Assembly (NCBI RefSeq): GCF_004362015.1
Contig: NZ_SNWW01000012.1
Span: 1-64,000, forward strand
DNA from: Flavobacterium chryseum
GTDB taxonomy: Bacteria; Bacteroidota; Bacteroidia; Flavobacteriales; Flavobacteriaceae
Reading direction: 5' to 3'
DNA length: 64,000 nt
Shown here in pieces: positions 17,017 to 25,349 of the stretch. The notes below the pieces were generated by a model, which saw nothing but the letters and a program-made list of their open reading frames with translations, was not told the DNA's origin and searched no databases. The translations under genes were made by a program, and so were the position numbers. Positions within the stretch are counted from its first letter, which is position 1. Each line of letters starts with the position of its first letter.

Positions 17017-18141
17017 ATGGAAAACGAAAAAAATAACGCACAGCACTTTCTCGATTTAATTCAGAAATCTCGAAAAGGAAAATTTAAAATCTACATTGGG
17101 ATGAGCGCTGGTGTGGGCAAAACTTTTCGTATGCTGCAGGAAGCACATTCGTTATTGAAAAACGGAATCGATGTAAAAATTGGCTACATCGAAACGCATA
17201 TGCGAAAGGAAACGCATGAATTATTAGCGGGTTTGCCTGTGATTCCGCGACGGACTATTTTTTATAAGGGAAAAGAATTAGAGGAACTTGATGTTCAGGC
17301 GATTATTAATCTTCGACCTGAAGTCGTAATTGTAGATGAATTAGCACACACCAATGTTGAAGGAAGCAAAAATGAAAAACGCTGGCAGGATGTTCTGGAG
17401 ATTTTGGATGCAGGAATTAATGTAATTTCGGCAGTAAATATTCAGCATATTGAGAGTTTAAATTTAGCTGTAAAACGCATTACAAACATTGATGTTCAGG
17501 AACGCATTCCGGATAATGTTTTGCGATTGGCTGATGAAGTTGTAAATATCGATTTAACAGCTGAAGATTTGATTGCACGTTTGAAAGAAGGTAAAATTTA
17601 CACTCAAGATAAAATCCAGACGGCGTTGACGAACTTTTTTAAATCAGATCAAATTCTGCAATTGCGAGAATTGGCTTTGAAAGAAGTGGCAAGTCAGGTA
17701 GTTCGAAAAGTAGAAAATGAAGTACCTCAATTGCATGCTTTACGGCATGAAAAATTGTTGGCTTGCATTAGCAGTAATGACAAAACGGCTAAAATTGTAA
17801 TTAGAAAGGCAGCGCGATTAGCTAGTTATTACAATGGTAAATGGTATGTTTTGTATGTGGAAACTCCACAGGAAAGCAGTACCAAAATCGCGTTAGATAA
17901 ACAGCGACATTTGATTAATAATTTTAAACTTGCAGTGCAATTAGGCGCAGAAGTAATCAAACTAGAAAACAAAAATATTGCCGATGCAATTTTGATTGCC
18001 ACAGAAGAAAAACAAATTACAACTGTCTGCATAGGAAAACCGCATTTGAATTTATTTAAAGTAATTTTGTCTACAACAATTTTCAGACGTTTGCTAAATA
18101 AATTGTCTTTATCAAATGTTGATCTTGTTATTTTGTCGTGA
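17017..18141 (+). CDS. kdpD: KdpD sensor module without a kinase domain
   Basis: The 374-residue protein contains only the N-terminal half of KdpD. The KdpD domain (about 20-230) has Walker A GMSAGVGKT (28-36), the substrate-like YIETHMRKETHELLAGL segment and Walker B VVIVDELAHTNVEGS. A universal-stress (Usp) domain follows (about 250-374). The four transmembrane helices, GAF, HisKA and HATPase domains of classical KdpD are absent, and the frame ends cleanly, so this is a natural short form rather than a frameshift. The kinase function is in the next gene. ATG at 17017 is chosen over 16996, which lies in a repeat arm and adds MRLRGKH. Confidence 0.92.
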   Translation: MENEKNNAQHFLDLIQKSRKGKFKIYIGMSAGVGKTFRMLQEAHSLLKNGIDVKIGYIETHMRKETHELLAGLPVIPRRTIFYKGKELEELDVQAIINLRPEVVIVDELAHTNVEGSKNEKRWQDVLEILDAGINVISAVNIQHIESLNLAVKRITNIDVQERIPDNVLRLADEVVNIDLTAEDLIARLKEGKIYTQDKIQTALTNFFKSDQILQLRELALKEVASQVVRKVENEVPQLHALRHEKLLACISSNDKTAKIVIRKAARLASYYNGKWYVLYVETPQESSTKIALDKQRHLINNFKLAVQLGAEVIKLENKNIADAILIATEEKQITTVCIGKPHLNLFKVILSTTIFRRLLNKLSLSNVDLVILS

Positions 18142-18145
18142 AATT

Positions 18146-18318
18146 TTTTAAACCATATAAGTTATATAAGTTCATTTAAATTAGGCTGTTTGGTTTGCCA
18201 CGAAGACACTAAGACACAAAGTTTTTTTCTAATCTTTGTGTGCTTTGCGAAACCTTGGCGCTCTTTGCGGTTAAAAAAAAATTAAATGTTTTCTTATATC
18301 ACTTATATGGTTCAAAAA
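18146..18318. repeat. Composite repeat between kdpD and the histidine kinase
   Basis: Outer arms TTTTTTAAACCATATAAG (about 18146-18165) and CTTATATGGTTCAAAAAAG (18303-18321) are near reverse complements. Nested inside is a GCCACGAAGACAC...TTTGCGG element (about 18197-18270). An 18-base direct repeat (AAAAAAATTAAATGTTTT) occurs at about 18274-18292 and 18324-18342; the second copy contains the upstream ATG at 18336. Confidence 0.65.
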
Positions 18319-18347
18319 AGTTCAAAAAAAATTAAATGTTTTATAAA

Positions 18348-20066
18348 ATGAGAATTAAAACCAAATTGAATCTGGGTGTTGGATTGTTATTTTTGATGAT
18401 CATCATACTTTCGCTTGTAAGCGGATATTCTGTTTTTTTGATAAAAGCAGACACGGAAAATATTCTAAAAGCGAATTATAATACGCTGGAATATTCGCGA
18501 AATATGATTTTATCTTTGGATGAAATTAAAGAAACTCCAAGTACTAAAATTCATGTTTTTAAAGAATATCTTGAAAAGCAAACCCAAAATGTAACTGAAC
18601 CCGGAGAAAAAGAAGCAACTGCCAATCTGGAAAAAAGTTTTGCTCTTTTAGAGAAAAACGGCTCTGATGAAGCTTTAAAAATGCAGGTCAGAAAAGATAT
18701 TTTTGCGATAATGAAACTCAATCTGGATGCCATAAAACAGAAAAGCGACATCGCCAAACTTACCGCCGAAAATGCTAATTTGTGGATTGCCATTGTTGGA
18801 AGTTTATGCTTTCTGATTGCTTTTAATTTACTGGTTAATCTGCCGAATAATATTGCCAATCCGATAAAGGAATTGACACTGAGTATTAAGGAAATTGCGA
18901 ATAAAAATTATTCAGAACGCGTTCATTTTACGAATCATAACGAATATGGTGACTTAGCCAAATCGTTTAATACGATGGCGCAGAAACTTCAGGAATATAA
19001 TGATAGTAATTTGTATAAACTCTTTTTTGAGAAGAAACGACTGGAAACACTTATCAATAATATGCACGATCCTATTATTGGTTTGGATAACGAAGGAATT
19101 GTTTTATTTGCCAATGATGAAGCTTTAAAGATTATTGGGTTGAAATTAGAAGATGTTATTGGAAAATCGGCTTCTACTCTAGCCTTGTCGAATGATTTGA
19201 TTCGGTCATTAATTTTAAAAGAAGATTCGGAATCTCCAAAAAAACAACCGCTTAAAATTTATGCACACGGAAAAGAAAGTTATTTCGAAAAAGAAATTTT
19301 AAACATTACCATAATTCCAACTGGTGAAGAAAAAGAAACCAATATTGGCGATGTGATTATTCTGCGAAATATTACGCTTTTTAAAGAATTGGATTTTGCC
19401 AAAACCAATTTTATTGCCACCGTTTCACACGAATTAAAAACGCCAATTGCCTCTATAAAATTAAGTCTTCAATTGCTTGAAAATGCCAAAACGGGCGATA
19501 TGAATGATGACCAGAAACAATTGGTCGAAAGCATTAAAGATGACAGTCAAAGATTGCTTAAAATTACTGGTGAATTGCTGAATTTATCACAATTGGAAAC
19601 GGGAAATATTCAGCTGAATATCGAAAAAAGCAATCCGCATGAAATTGTAAATTATGCTGTGGAAGCCGTAAAAGTTCAAGCCGATCAAAAACAAATTAAA
19701 TTGGTGATTAATGCTGATGAAAATCTCCAAGATGTAAAAGCAGACAGTGAAAAAACAGGCTGGGTTTTGATTAATTATTTATCGAATGCCATTCGGTATT
19801 CTTCTGAAAAAAGCACGATTATTATCAACTTAAAAAATGAAAATAATCAAATCGTATTTCAGGTAATCGACACCGGAAAAGGAATTGACACACGATATAA
19901 AGACAAAGTTTTCGATAAATATTTCCAAGTTCCAGGAAGTCAAAAATCAGGAACAGGATTGGGTTTGGCAATTAGCAAAGAATTTATTGAGGCTCAAAAT
20001 GGTAATGTTGGGGTTGAGAGTAATTTGGGATTGGGGAGTACTTTTTGGTTTTCGTTGAAGGTATAA
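18348..20066 (+). CDS. Membrane sensor histidine kinase (HAMP-PAS-HisKA-HATPase), kdp-linked
   Basis: The roughly 572-residue kinase has two membrane helices (about 8-34 and 145-167 from this start) around a periplasmic loop of about 110 residues. It continues with HAMP (NPIKELTLSIKEIANKNY), a PAS domain (MHDPIIGLDNEGIVLFAND), HisKA with the phospho-acceptor His in ATVSHELKTPIAS (H361), and HATPase boxes NYLSNAIRYS, DTGKGID and GTGLGLAI. It directly follows the kinase-less KdpD, so the pair presumably replaces one-piece KdpD. The likely partner is the sigma-54 activator at 8548-9903. An ATG at 18336 would add four residues but lies in a direct repeat. Confidence 0.9.
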   Translation: MRIKTKLNLGVGLLFLMIIILSLVSGYSVFLIKADTENILKANYNTLEYSRNMILSLDEIKETPSTKIHVFKEYLEKQTQNVTEPGEKEATANLEKSFALLEKNGSDEALKMQVRKDIFAIMKLNLDAIKQKSDIAKLTAENANLWIAIVGSLCFLIAFNLLVNLPNNIANPIKELTLSIKEIANKNYSERVHFTNHNEYGDLAKSFNTMAQKLQEYNDSNLYKLFFEKKRLETLINNMHDPIIGLDNEGIVLFANDEALKIIGLKLEDVIGKSASTLALSNDLIRSLILKEDSESPKKQPLKIYAHGKESYFEKEILNITIIPTGEEKETNIGDVIILRNITLFKELDFAKTNFIATVSHELKTPIASIKLSLQLLENAKTGDMNDDQKQLVESIKDDSQRLLKITGELLNLSQLETGNIQLNIEKSNPHEIVNYAVEAVKVQADQKQIKLVINADENLQDVKADSEKTGWVLINYLSNAIRYSSEKSTIIINLKNENNQIVFQVIDTGKGIDTRYKDKVFDKYFQVPGSQKSGTGLGLAISKEFIEAQNGNVGVESNLGLGSTFWFSLKV

Positions 20067-20088
20067 ATGAATTCATTTTATTGCGTCT

Positions 20089-20149
20089 GTCAGTCTGAGC
20101 GAAGTCGAAGACCGCGTCCTAAAAGGTCTTCGACTTCGCTCAGACTGAC
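20089..20149. repeat. Perfect 25-bp inverted repeat (GTCTGAGCGAAGTCGAAGAC family)
   Basis: Arms at 20089-20113 and 20125-20149 are exact reverse complements of 25 bases with an 11-base loop. It lies 23 bases after the kinase stop and may terminate the kdp locus. A decayed copy is at 22493-22556 and a half copy at about 369-387. Confidence 0.85.
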
Positions 20150-20294
20150 ACTTAAAAAGGCTTAATAATTTAGCCAATCTTAATCCAACTATCTCATTTA
20201 AAACCAACAAATTAATATTCACTTAAGGTTAGATTAAACCAAAATAGTTAGCTCATACATTCGTTATTATTGCAACATATAACGATAACGAAAG

Positions 20295-21056
20295 ATGTTT
20301 TACAAAACGATTTCCCTAGTATTTTTAGTTGGATTTTTTTCTGCCAATGCACAACAAAATGATTCAATCATAAAAATTGACAGTACTTCAACTCAGCTAA
20401 AATTCAATTACAAACAATTAATTATTCCGGGTGTATTAATTGGATATGGTGCTATCGGAATTGGAAATGATCAGCTCCTAAGCTTTAATCATCAAATCAA
20501 GTCAGAAGTTACAGAAGATATTGACGAAAAAATTACCATTGATGACTTCTCGCAATATGCACCTGCAGCATCGGTTTATGCTTTGAATGCTTTTGGTGTA
20601 AAAGGCAAAAATAATATGCGTGATCGTTCGGTCATATTTGTTACCTCTTATGTTATAATGGCTTCGACTGTTTTAGGATTAAAATCGATTATACATGAAG
20701 AAAGACCTGATGGAAGTTCAGACAACTCTTTTCCTTCCGGGCATACTGCAACTGCTTTTGCCGGGGCTGAGTTTTTATGGCAGGAATACAAAGACAAATC
20801 GATTTGGTACGGAATTGCCGGTTATGCCGTTGCAACCGGAACCGGATTATTTAGAATTTACAACAACCGCCATTGGCTAACTGATGTTGCTGCCGGAGCC
20901 GGAATCGGAATTTTGAGCACTAAATTGGCATATTGGATGAATCCATATATCTCTAAAAAATTATTTAAATCATCTTCTGAAAGCAAATCAACTTCTATGA
21001 TTGCACCTTTTTATAACGGGCAGCAATATGGGTTGAGTTTTGTAAAGGCTTTTTAA
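20295..21056 (+). CDS. PAP2-family acid phosphatase, exported
   Basis: The 253-residue protein has a signal peptide (MFYKTISLVFLVGFFSANAQ) and a C-terminal PAP2 domain with all three motifs: KSIIHEERP, the PSGHTATAF box with its catalytic His, and RIYNNRHWLTDVAAG with the second His and Asp. Family members dephosphorylate lipid phosphates such as phosphatidic acid, phosphatidylglycerol phosphate or undecaprenyl pyrophosphate; the substrate is unknown here. The region between signal peptide and PAP2 domain (about 25-110) has no obvious homology. It is a single gene convergent with the LexA-like repressor. Confidence 0.9.
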   Translation: MFYKTISLVFLVGFFSANAQQNDSIIKIDSTSTQLKFNYKQLIIPGVLIGYGAIGIGNDQLLSFNHQIKSEVTEDIDEKITIDDFSQYAPAASVYALNAFGVKGKNNMRDRSVIFVTSYVIMASTVLGLKSIIHEERPDGSSDNSFPSGHTATAFAGAEFLWQEYKDKSIWYGIAGYAVATGTGLFRIYNNRHWLTDVAAGAGIGILSTKLAYWMNPYISKKLFKSSSESKSTSMIAPFYNGQQYGLSFVKAF

Positions 21057-21093
21057 ATTTTTGTTGCCACAGATTAAAAAGGATTATTTTTTT

Positions 21094-21160
21094 TGACGCG
21101 AATTACACAAATTTTTATTCAAAATACAATTAATATAATTCGTGTAATTCGTGGCAAAAG
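21094..21160. repeat. GCCACGAATTACAC-type inverted repeat, second copy
   Basis: GACGCGAATTACACAAATTT pairs with AATTCGTGTAATTCGTGGCA around an AT-rich centre. It fills the gap between two convergent genes, exactly as the copy at 6964-7056 does. An unpaired TTGCCACAGATTAAAAAGG fragment of a related family precedes it at about 21064. Confidence 0.75.
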
Positions 21161-21164
21161 CTTT

Positions 21165-21938
21165 TTAAGTATTCGAAGTATTATTCTTAATTTCCATCAC
21201 TTCTCTTTTCACTTCTAAAAGCAAATCTTTCATACTTTGAGATTCTGTCAATTCATGGCGTTTATCACTTCGGCCGATGTTGCATTCGTATTCCCAAATC
21301 TCTAAAATATCTGAAGCTTTCACTTCATAATTTGGGTAAAAACGATTGTCTGATTCTAAAACCAAGGCATTCTTTTTGTTTTTATTAAGGCGTTTATAGA
21401 CCATTCCTTCATTTTTGGTAATCAAAATATAAGTCTTTCCATCCATCACCTCTCCGAGTCTTTCAACATATCGGCCGATAATAATAGAACCATCTTCATG
21501 CGGTGGCATCGAATCTCCTTCTACAGGAAATCCGCGGTGTTTTCCCGGACCTAAAAACGGAAGTGAAATTTGCTGTAAATTTTCAATATATTCCGGATCG
21601 GCATAACCGTTCAGGTAACCCGCTTTTGCTTTTTGGCTTACAATTTCGATAAAGTTTTCTCCATATCTGTCTACTTGTATGGGCAAAATAAGTCGGTTGC
21701 CTTCGAGTTTTATCAAATTCTCTACGTCTATCTTACGTACGTCAACAGACAATAATAAGTCAATGCTCATATGAAAATATAAAGCAATCTGCTTTAAAAT
21801 GTCATACGGTGCTTCTGAAGTTCCGTCTTCGTATTTAACGTATCTTCCTCGGGTAATCTTTAGGTTTCCAGCTAATTTCTCTTGTGATATTTTATGCTTA
21901 ACCCTCAATGCTCTGATATTATCTGAAAATAAGGACAT
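21165..21938 (-). CDS. XRE-HTH / S24 peptidase repressor (LexA-like)
   Basis: The 257-residue protein starts with a Cro/CI-type HTH (about 5-60; SQEKLAGNLKITRGRYVKYE). A LexA/CI S24 self-cleaving domain follows, with candidate cleavage bond A106-G107 and Ser-Lys dyad S143 (VEGDSMPP) and K182 (VYKRL). Such repressors cut themselves when RecA filaments form after DNA damage. It is divergent from umuD-umuC, 97 bases apart, which suggests that it represses them and itself. The track-like longer frame (to 22061) runs through the shared promoter region; MSLFSDNIRALR at 21938 is the natural start. It is not canonical LexA, whose HTH is of the winged type. Confidence 0.9.
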   Translation of the reverse strand: MSLFSDNIRALRVKHKISQEKLAGNLKITRGRYVKYEDGTSEAPYDILKQIALYFHMSIDLLLSVDVRKIDVENLIKLEGNRLILPIQVDRYGENFIEIVSQKAKAGYLNGYADPEYIENLQQISLPFLGPGKHRGFPVEGDSMPPHEDGSIIIGRYVERLGEVMDGKTYILITKNEGMVYKRLNKNKKNALVLESDNRFYPNYEVKASDILEIWEYECNIGRSDKRHELTESQSMKDLLLEVKREVMEIKNNTSNT

Positions 21939-21954
21939 AATTAATTTGTTATAA

Positions 21955-22003
21955 TTTGGAACACCAAATATACAAAAAAATGTTATCATCTGTGTTAATT
22001 TTG
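21955..22003. promoter_or_regulatory. Divergent promoter region with candidate operator TTTGG-AACA-CCAAA
   Basis: A 14-base palindrome TTTGG-AACA-CCAAA (21955-21968) overlaps the minus-strand -7 element TATATTTG (complement of 21965-21972) that would serve the repressor gene. The plus-strand -7 element TAATTTTG is at 21996-22003, 33 bases before umuD. Binding of the LexA-like protein at the palindrome is inferred from position only. Confidence 0.5.
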
Positions 22004-22035
22004 TGATGTACAAAAAACATTTTTTTGAAGTGATT

Positions 22036-22485
22036 ATGAAATTGAGAAAGATAAATACCACACAATCAATAGAATTTTACAGACCGGATGTAAGTTCTGA
22101 AGTAAAACTGCCTTTCTTTGACGTTGGTATTAGCGCAGGTTTTCCTTCGCCTGCTGATGATTTTATCGAATTATCGATTGATCTCAATAAAGAATTTATT
22201 AAACATAAATACACTACTTATTTTGCCAGGGTAAAAGGACATTCTATGAAAAATGTAGGTATCAATGATGGTGATTTATTGATTATTGATAAAAGTCTGG
22301 AACCGCAAAATAATAAAATTGCTGTTTGCCAAATTGATGGAGAATTTACTGTAAAACGTATCAGAATAGAAAAAGACATCATCTGGCTTATTGCCGAAAA
22401 TGAAGATTATCAACCTATAAAAGTAACTCCGGAAAATAATTTTGTGATTTGGGGAATTGTGATTCATAGTATCAAATCCTTTTAA
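22036..22485 (+). CDS. umuD: UmuD-like S24 peptidase of the SOS polymerase
   Basis: The 149-residue protein lacks a DNA-binding domain and consists of a short N-terminal arm and an S24 domain. The self-cleavage bond is probably A34-G35 (GISAGFPSPA, matching the UmuD pattern), with dyad S70 (VKGHSMKN) and K107 (FTVKRI). After cleavage UmuD' joins UmuC to make translesion polymerase V. umuC follows in the same direction after 105 bases. A longer frame starting at GTG 22003 overlaps the -7 promoter element and is rejected. Confidence 0.92.
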   Translation: MKLRKINTTQSIEFYRPDVSSEVKLPFFDVGISAGFPSPADDFIELSIDLNKEFIKHKYTTYFARVKGHSMKNVGINDGDLLIIDKSLEPQNNKIAVCQIDGEFTVKRIRIEKDIIWLIAENEDYQPIKVTPENNFVIWGIVIHSIKSF

Positions 22486-22492
22486 GTTTATT

Positions 22493-22556
22493 GTTAGTCT
22501 GAGCGAAGTTTAAGGGCTTCACAGCACCAAGTATATTTGACTTCGCTAAGACTGAC
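22493..22556. repeat. Decayed GTCTGAGCGAAGT inverted repeat, umuD-umuC gap
   Basis: GTTAGTCTGAGCGAAGT and ACTTCGCTAAGACTGAC keep the outer arms of the family seen intact at 20089-20149, but the inner part is diverged and the loop longer. Confidence 0.65.
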
Positions 22557-22590
22557 AAAATAGAAATAAAAATAAAAAACACGTTTAGAA

Positions 22591-23850
22591 ATGTTTGCAT
22601 TAGTCGATTGTAACAATTTTTATGCTTCTTGTCAAAGAGTATTTGATCCACGTTTAAGAGGAAAACCTATCGTTATTCTATCTAACAATGATGGCTGTGT
22701 TATTTCGCGCTCTGATGAAGCAAAGGCATTGGGTGTGCCAATGGCTATTCCTGCTTTTAAGTATGAATCCGTTTTTAAAGAAAAAAACATTTTTGTCTAT
22801 TCTTCTAATTATCCGCTATACGGCGATATGAGCAATAGGGTAATGAGCCTGCTTCGAACTTATACTCCCGAAATCGAAATTTACAGCATTGATGAAGCAT
22901 TCCTGAAATTTTCAGGTTACGATTTATTTGATATGAATACGCTAGGTTTAAAAATGCGAAAAGAAGTAACACAAGGAACAGGCATTCCTGTGAGTATCGG
23001 CTTTGCACCCACCAAAGCTTTGGCTAAAGTGGCAAATAAAATTGCCCGGAAATTTGCAGATCGTACGCAGGGTGTTTATTGCATTGACTCTGAAGAAAAA
23101 AGAATTAAAGCATTAAAGTGGACTAAAATTGAAGATGTCTGGGGAATTGGGAGAAAACATGCCAAACGTCTTAAATTAAAAAAAATCAATACCGCTTATG
23201 ATTTTACCGAGTTTCCGGATGCCTGGGTAAGAAAAGAAATGTCTGTAGTGGGGCTTCGGTTAAAACATGAACTAGAAGGGAAATCAACTTTGGAATTGGA
23301 AGATGCTGTAGACCGAAAAATGATTGCCACTACGAGATCTTTCGAAAAAAGGTATACTACTTACGAAGAAATCTCAGAACGAATAAGCACGTTTACAGCT
23401 TCTTGTGCCGAGAAACTAAGGCGTCAGGATTGTCATTGTAATATGGTAACTGTTTTTATCCAAACTAGTTTTTTGAAAGATGAAAACGCACAATATTCAC
23501 GAAGTATTACCATTACTACTGATTTCCCAACCAATTCGACAATAGAACTTAATGAGGCGGCGCAAAAAGGATTTAAAGCTATTTTTAAAAAAGGTTATCG
23601 TTATAAAAAAGCGGGTGTAATTGTAATGGGCTTAACACCAAATAGTGAAACCCAGCTTAATTTATTCGAGTCTTCAAATCCTAAACATCAGCCTTTAATG
23701 ATGGCGATTGATAAAATGAACCAGAGTTATGGTAATAATAAAGTTAAATTCGGGGTACAATCTTTGGGGCGGCAATGGAAAATGAAGCAGGACAGATTAT
23801 CTCCCAAGTTTTCTACTTCACTCAAGGATGTTATTACGGTTAAAGTTTAA
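22591..23850 (+). CDS. umuC: UmuC, Y-family translesion DNA polymerase subunit
   Basis: The 419-residue protein shows the Y-family palm signatures FALVDCNNFYASCQRVFDP (metal-binding D6) and YSIDEAFLKF (Asp-Glu pair near 102-104), the fingers motif VLSNNDGCVISRS, and the helix-hairpin-helix GIGRKHAKRL. The C-terminus resembles DUF4113 (MAIDKMNQSYG...VKFG). With UmuD' it copies past DNA lesions at the cost of mutations. It is co-directional with umuD and upstream of a nuclease gene. Confidence 0.95.
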   Translation: MFALVDCNNFYASCQRVFDPRLRGKPIVILSNNDGCVISRSDEAKALGVPMAIPAFKYESVFKEKNIFVYSSNYPLYGDMSNRVMSLLRTYTPEIEIYSIDEAFLKFSGYDLFDMNTLGLKMRKEVTQGTGIPVSIGFAPTKALAKVANKIARKFADRTQGVYCIDSEEKRIKALKWTKIEDVWGIGRKHAKRLKLKKINTAYDFTEFPDAWVRKEMSVVGLRLKHELEGKSTLELEDAVDRKMIATTRSFEKRYTTYEEISERISTFTASCAEKLRRQDCHCNMVTVFIQTSFLKDENAQYSRSITITTDFPTNSTIELNEAAQKGFKAIFKKGYRYKKAGVIVMGLTPNSETQLNLFESSNPKHQPLMMAIDKMNQSYGNNKVKFGVQSLGRQWKMKQDRLSPKFSTSLKDVITVKV

Positions 23851-23898
23851 ATGTTTTAGCTAAGAAAAGAAAAACAATCGATTTTACGTTATATAAAG

Positions 23899-25278
23899 AT
23901 GAAAAAGCAGGAATATGCCATAGTAGATATTGAAACCACAGGTGGAAACGCCAGTGGCAGCCGTATTACAGAAATTGCGATCATCATTCATGACGGAACA
24001 AATGTGATTGACCGCTTTGAAACACTTGTTAACCCAGAAAGAGAAATTCCGATTTCTATTTTTGGATTAACCGGCATTAATAATGAAATGGTGGCGAATG
24101 CACCAATTTTTGATGACATTTCAGATAAGGTTCTAGAAATGCTTACGGATCGTATTTTCGTTGCTCATAATGTAAACTTCGATTATTCTTTTGTACGCCA
24201 CCAACTTGAACAAGCAGGTTTTAAATGGACGGCGAGAAAACTGTGTACGGTTCGCGCAGCAAGAAAAATTAGACCGGGATTAAGTTCTTACAGTTTAGGA
24301 AACCTTTGCAATTCATTAAATATATCTTTAGAAAACAGGCATCGCGCCGGCGGAGACGCAGATGCAACAGCCATATTATTTTCCCGATTACTAGAATGGG
24401 ATGACGAAGGTCATATTACCAAAATGATCAAAAACACAGCACAAGATCAGCGTTTGCCTCCCAATCTTCCGCCTGAGGATTTTAATAATTTACCGGAAAA
24501 ACCAGGCGTATATTATTTTTATAATGAAGTAAAAAAAGTGATTTATGTGGGAAAAGCAATCAACTTAAAAAAGCGCGTAGCTTCTCATTTTAGCGGTCAT
24601 AAAATTAATCCGCAAAGACAGCATTTCTTGCGCGATATACACGGCATTTCCTTTGAAGTCTGTGGCAACGAGTTAATGGCACTCTTGTTAGAATGCACAG
24701 AAATCAAGCACCTTTGGCCAACATACAACAGAGCGTTAAAACGATTTGAACCAAAATTTGGGTTGTATCAATATGAAGCCCGCAACGGATACAAATATCT
24801 GGCAATTGGAAAACTCAATAAATTTCAATCGTGTATTGAGCATTTTGGCAGCCTATATGAAGGAACAAACATACTGCGTAGTTTGGCTGAACAATTTGAA
24901 ATTGATTATCGATTTTGCAAATATTCAAAACCTGAAGAAGGAGAGCTTTTTCAAAATAATGATGTAAAAGATTTGCCTGATGTTTCGCTTCATAATCAAC
25001 AAGTTGACAATGCTATTGATTTTTTATTAAGCAACAGACCCACTTTTGCCATTATTGAAAAAGGAAGAACAGCAGAAGAACGAAGTTGTATCTGGATAGA
25101 AAATGGCCATTTTTATGGTATGGGATATATTCCGTTAGATGTTGCGATTACTGATCCGTTAGAAGTGAAAAATTATGCTACGCCTTATAAAAGCAATCAA
25201 TACATTGTGCAATTAATTTTTGCTTATGCAGAAAAAAATCCACGTAAAGTATTCTTTAACAAAGAGTTTCTGAAATAA
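23899..25278 (+). CDS. DnaQ-type exonuclease fused to a UvrC-type GIY-YIG domain
   Basis: The 459-residue protein has an N-terminal DEDDh 3'-5' exonuclease domain (1-170; IVDIETTG with D10/E12, VAHNVNFDYSF, and HRAGGDADAT closing the active site). A GIY-YIG endonuclease domain follows (about 197-275; PGVYYFYN, VIYVGKAINLKKRVASHF, and a downstream catalytic Glu region ALLLECTEIKHLWPTYN), then about 180 residues resembling the region after GIY-YIG in UvrC/Cho-type proteins. The same fusion occurs in other bacteria as a putative repair nuclease. Here it is 48 bases behind umuC and ahead of xth and alkB, which supports a repair role. Confidence 0.9.
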   Translation: MKKQEYAIVDIETTGGNASGSRITEIAIIIHDGTNVIDRFETLVNPEREIPISIFGLTGINNEMVANAPIFDDISDKVLEMLTDRIFVAHNVNFDYSFVRHQLEQAGFKWTARKLCTVRAARKIRPGLSSYSLGNLCNSLNISLENRHRAGGDADATAILFSRLLEWDDEGHITKMIKNTAQDQRLPPNLPPEDFNNLPEKPGVYYFYNEVKKVIYVGKAINLKKRVASHFSGHKINPQRQHFLRDIHGISFEVCGNELMALLLECTEIKHLWPTYNRALKRFEPKFGLYQYEARNGYKYLAIGKLNKFQSCIEHFGSLYEGTNILRSLAEQFEIDYRFCKYSKPEEGELFQNNDVKDLPDVSLHNQQVDNAIDFLLSNRPTFAIIEKGRTAEERSCIWIENGHFYGMGYIPLDVAITDPLEVKNYATPYKSNQYIVQLIFAYAEKNPRKVFFNKEFLK

Positions 25279-25349
25279 GAACATGAATTTATGTAAATAT
25301 AAATGCTCAAAAAGCCGTAAATTTAATAATACAACTAATTAAATCTACT

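Noticed and set aside
16996..18141. kdpD as a truncated pseudogene
   Set aside because: The frame is intact, both domains are complete and a full kinase gene follows; a natural short form is the better reading.
21939..22061. Extended N-terminus of the LexA-like repressor overlapping umuD
   Set aside because: It crosses the divergent promoter region and adds a hydrophobic, non-conserved segment.
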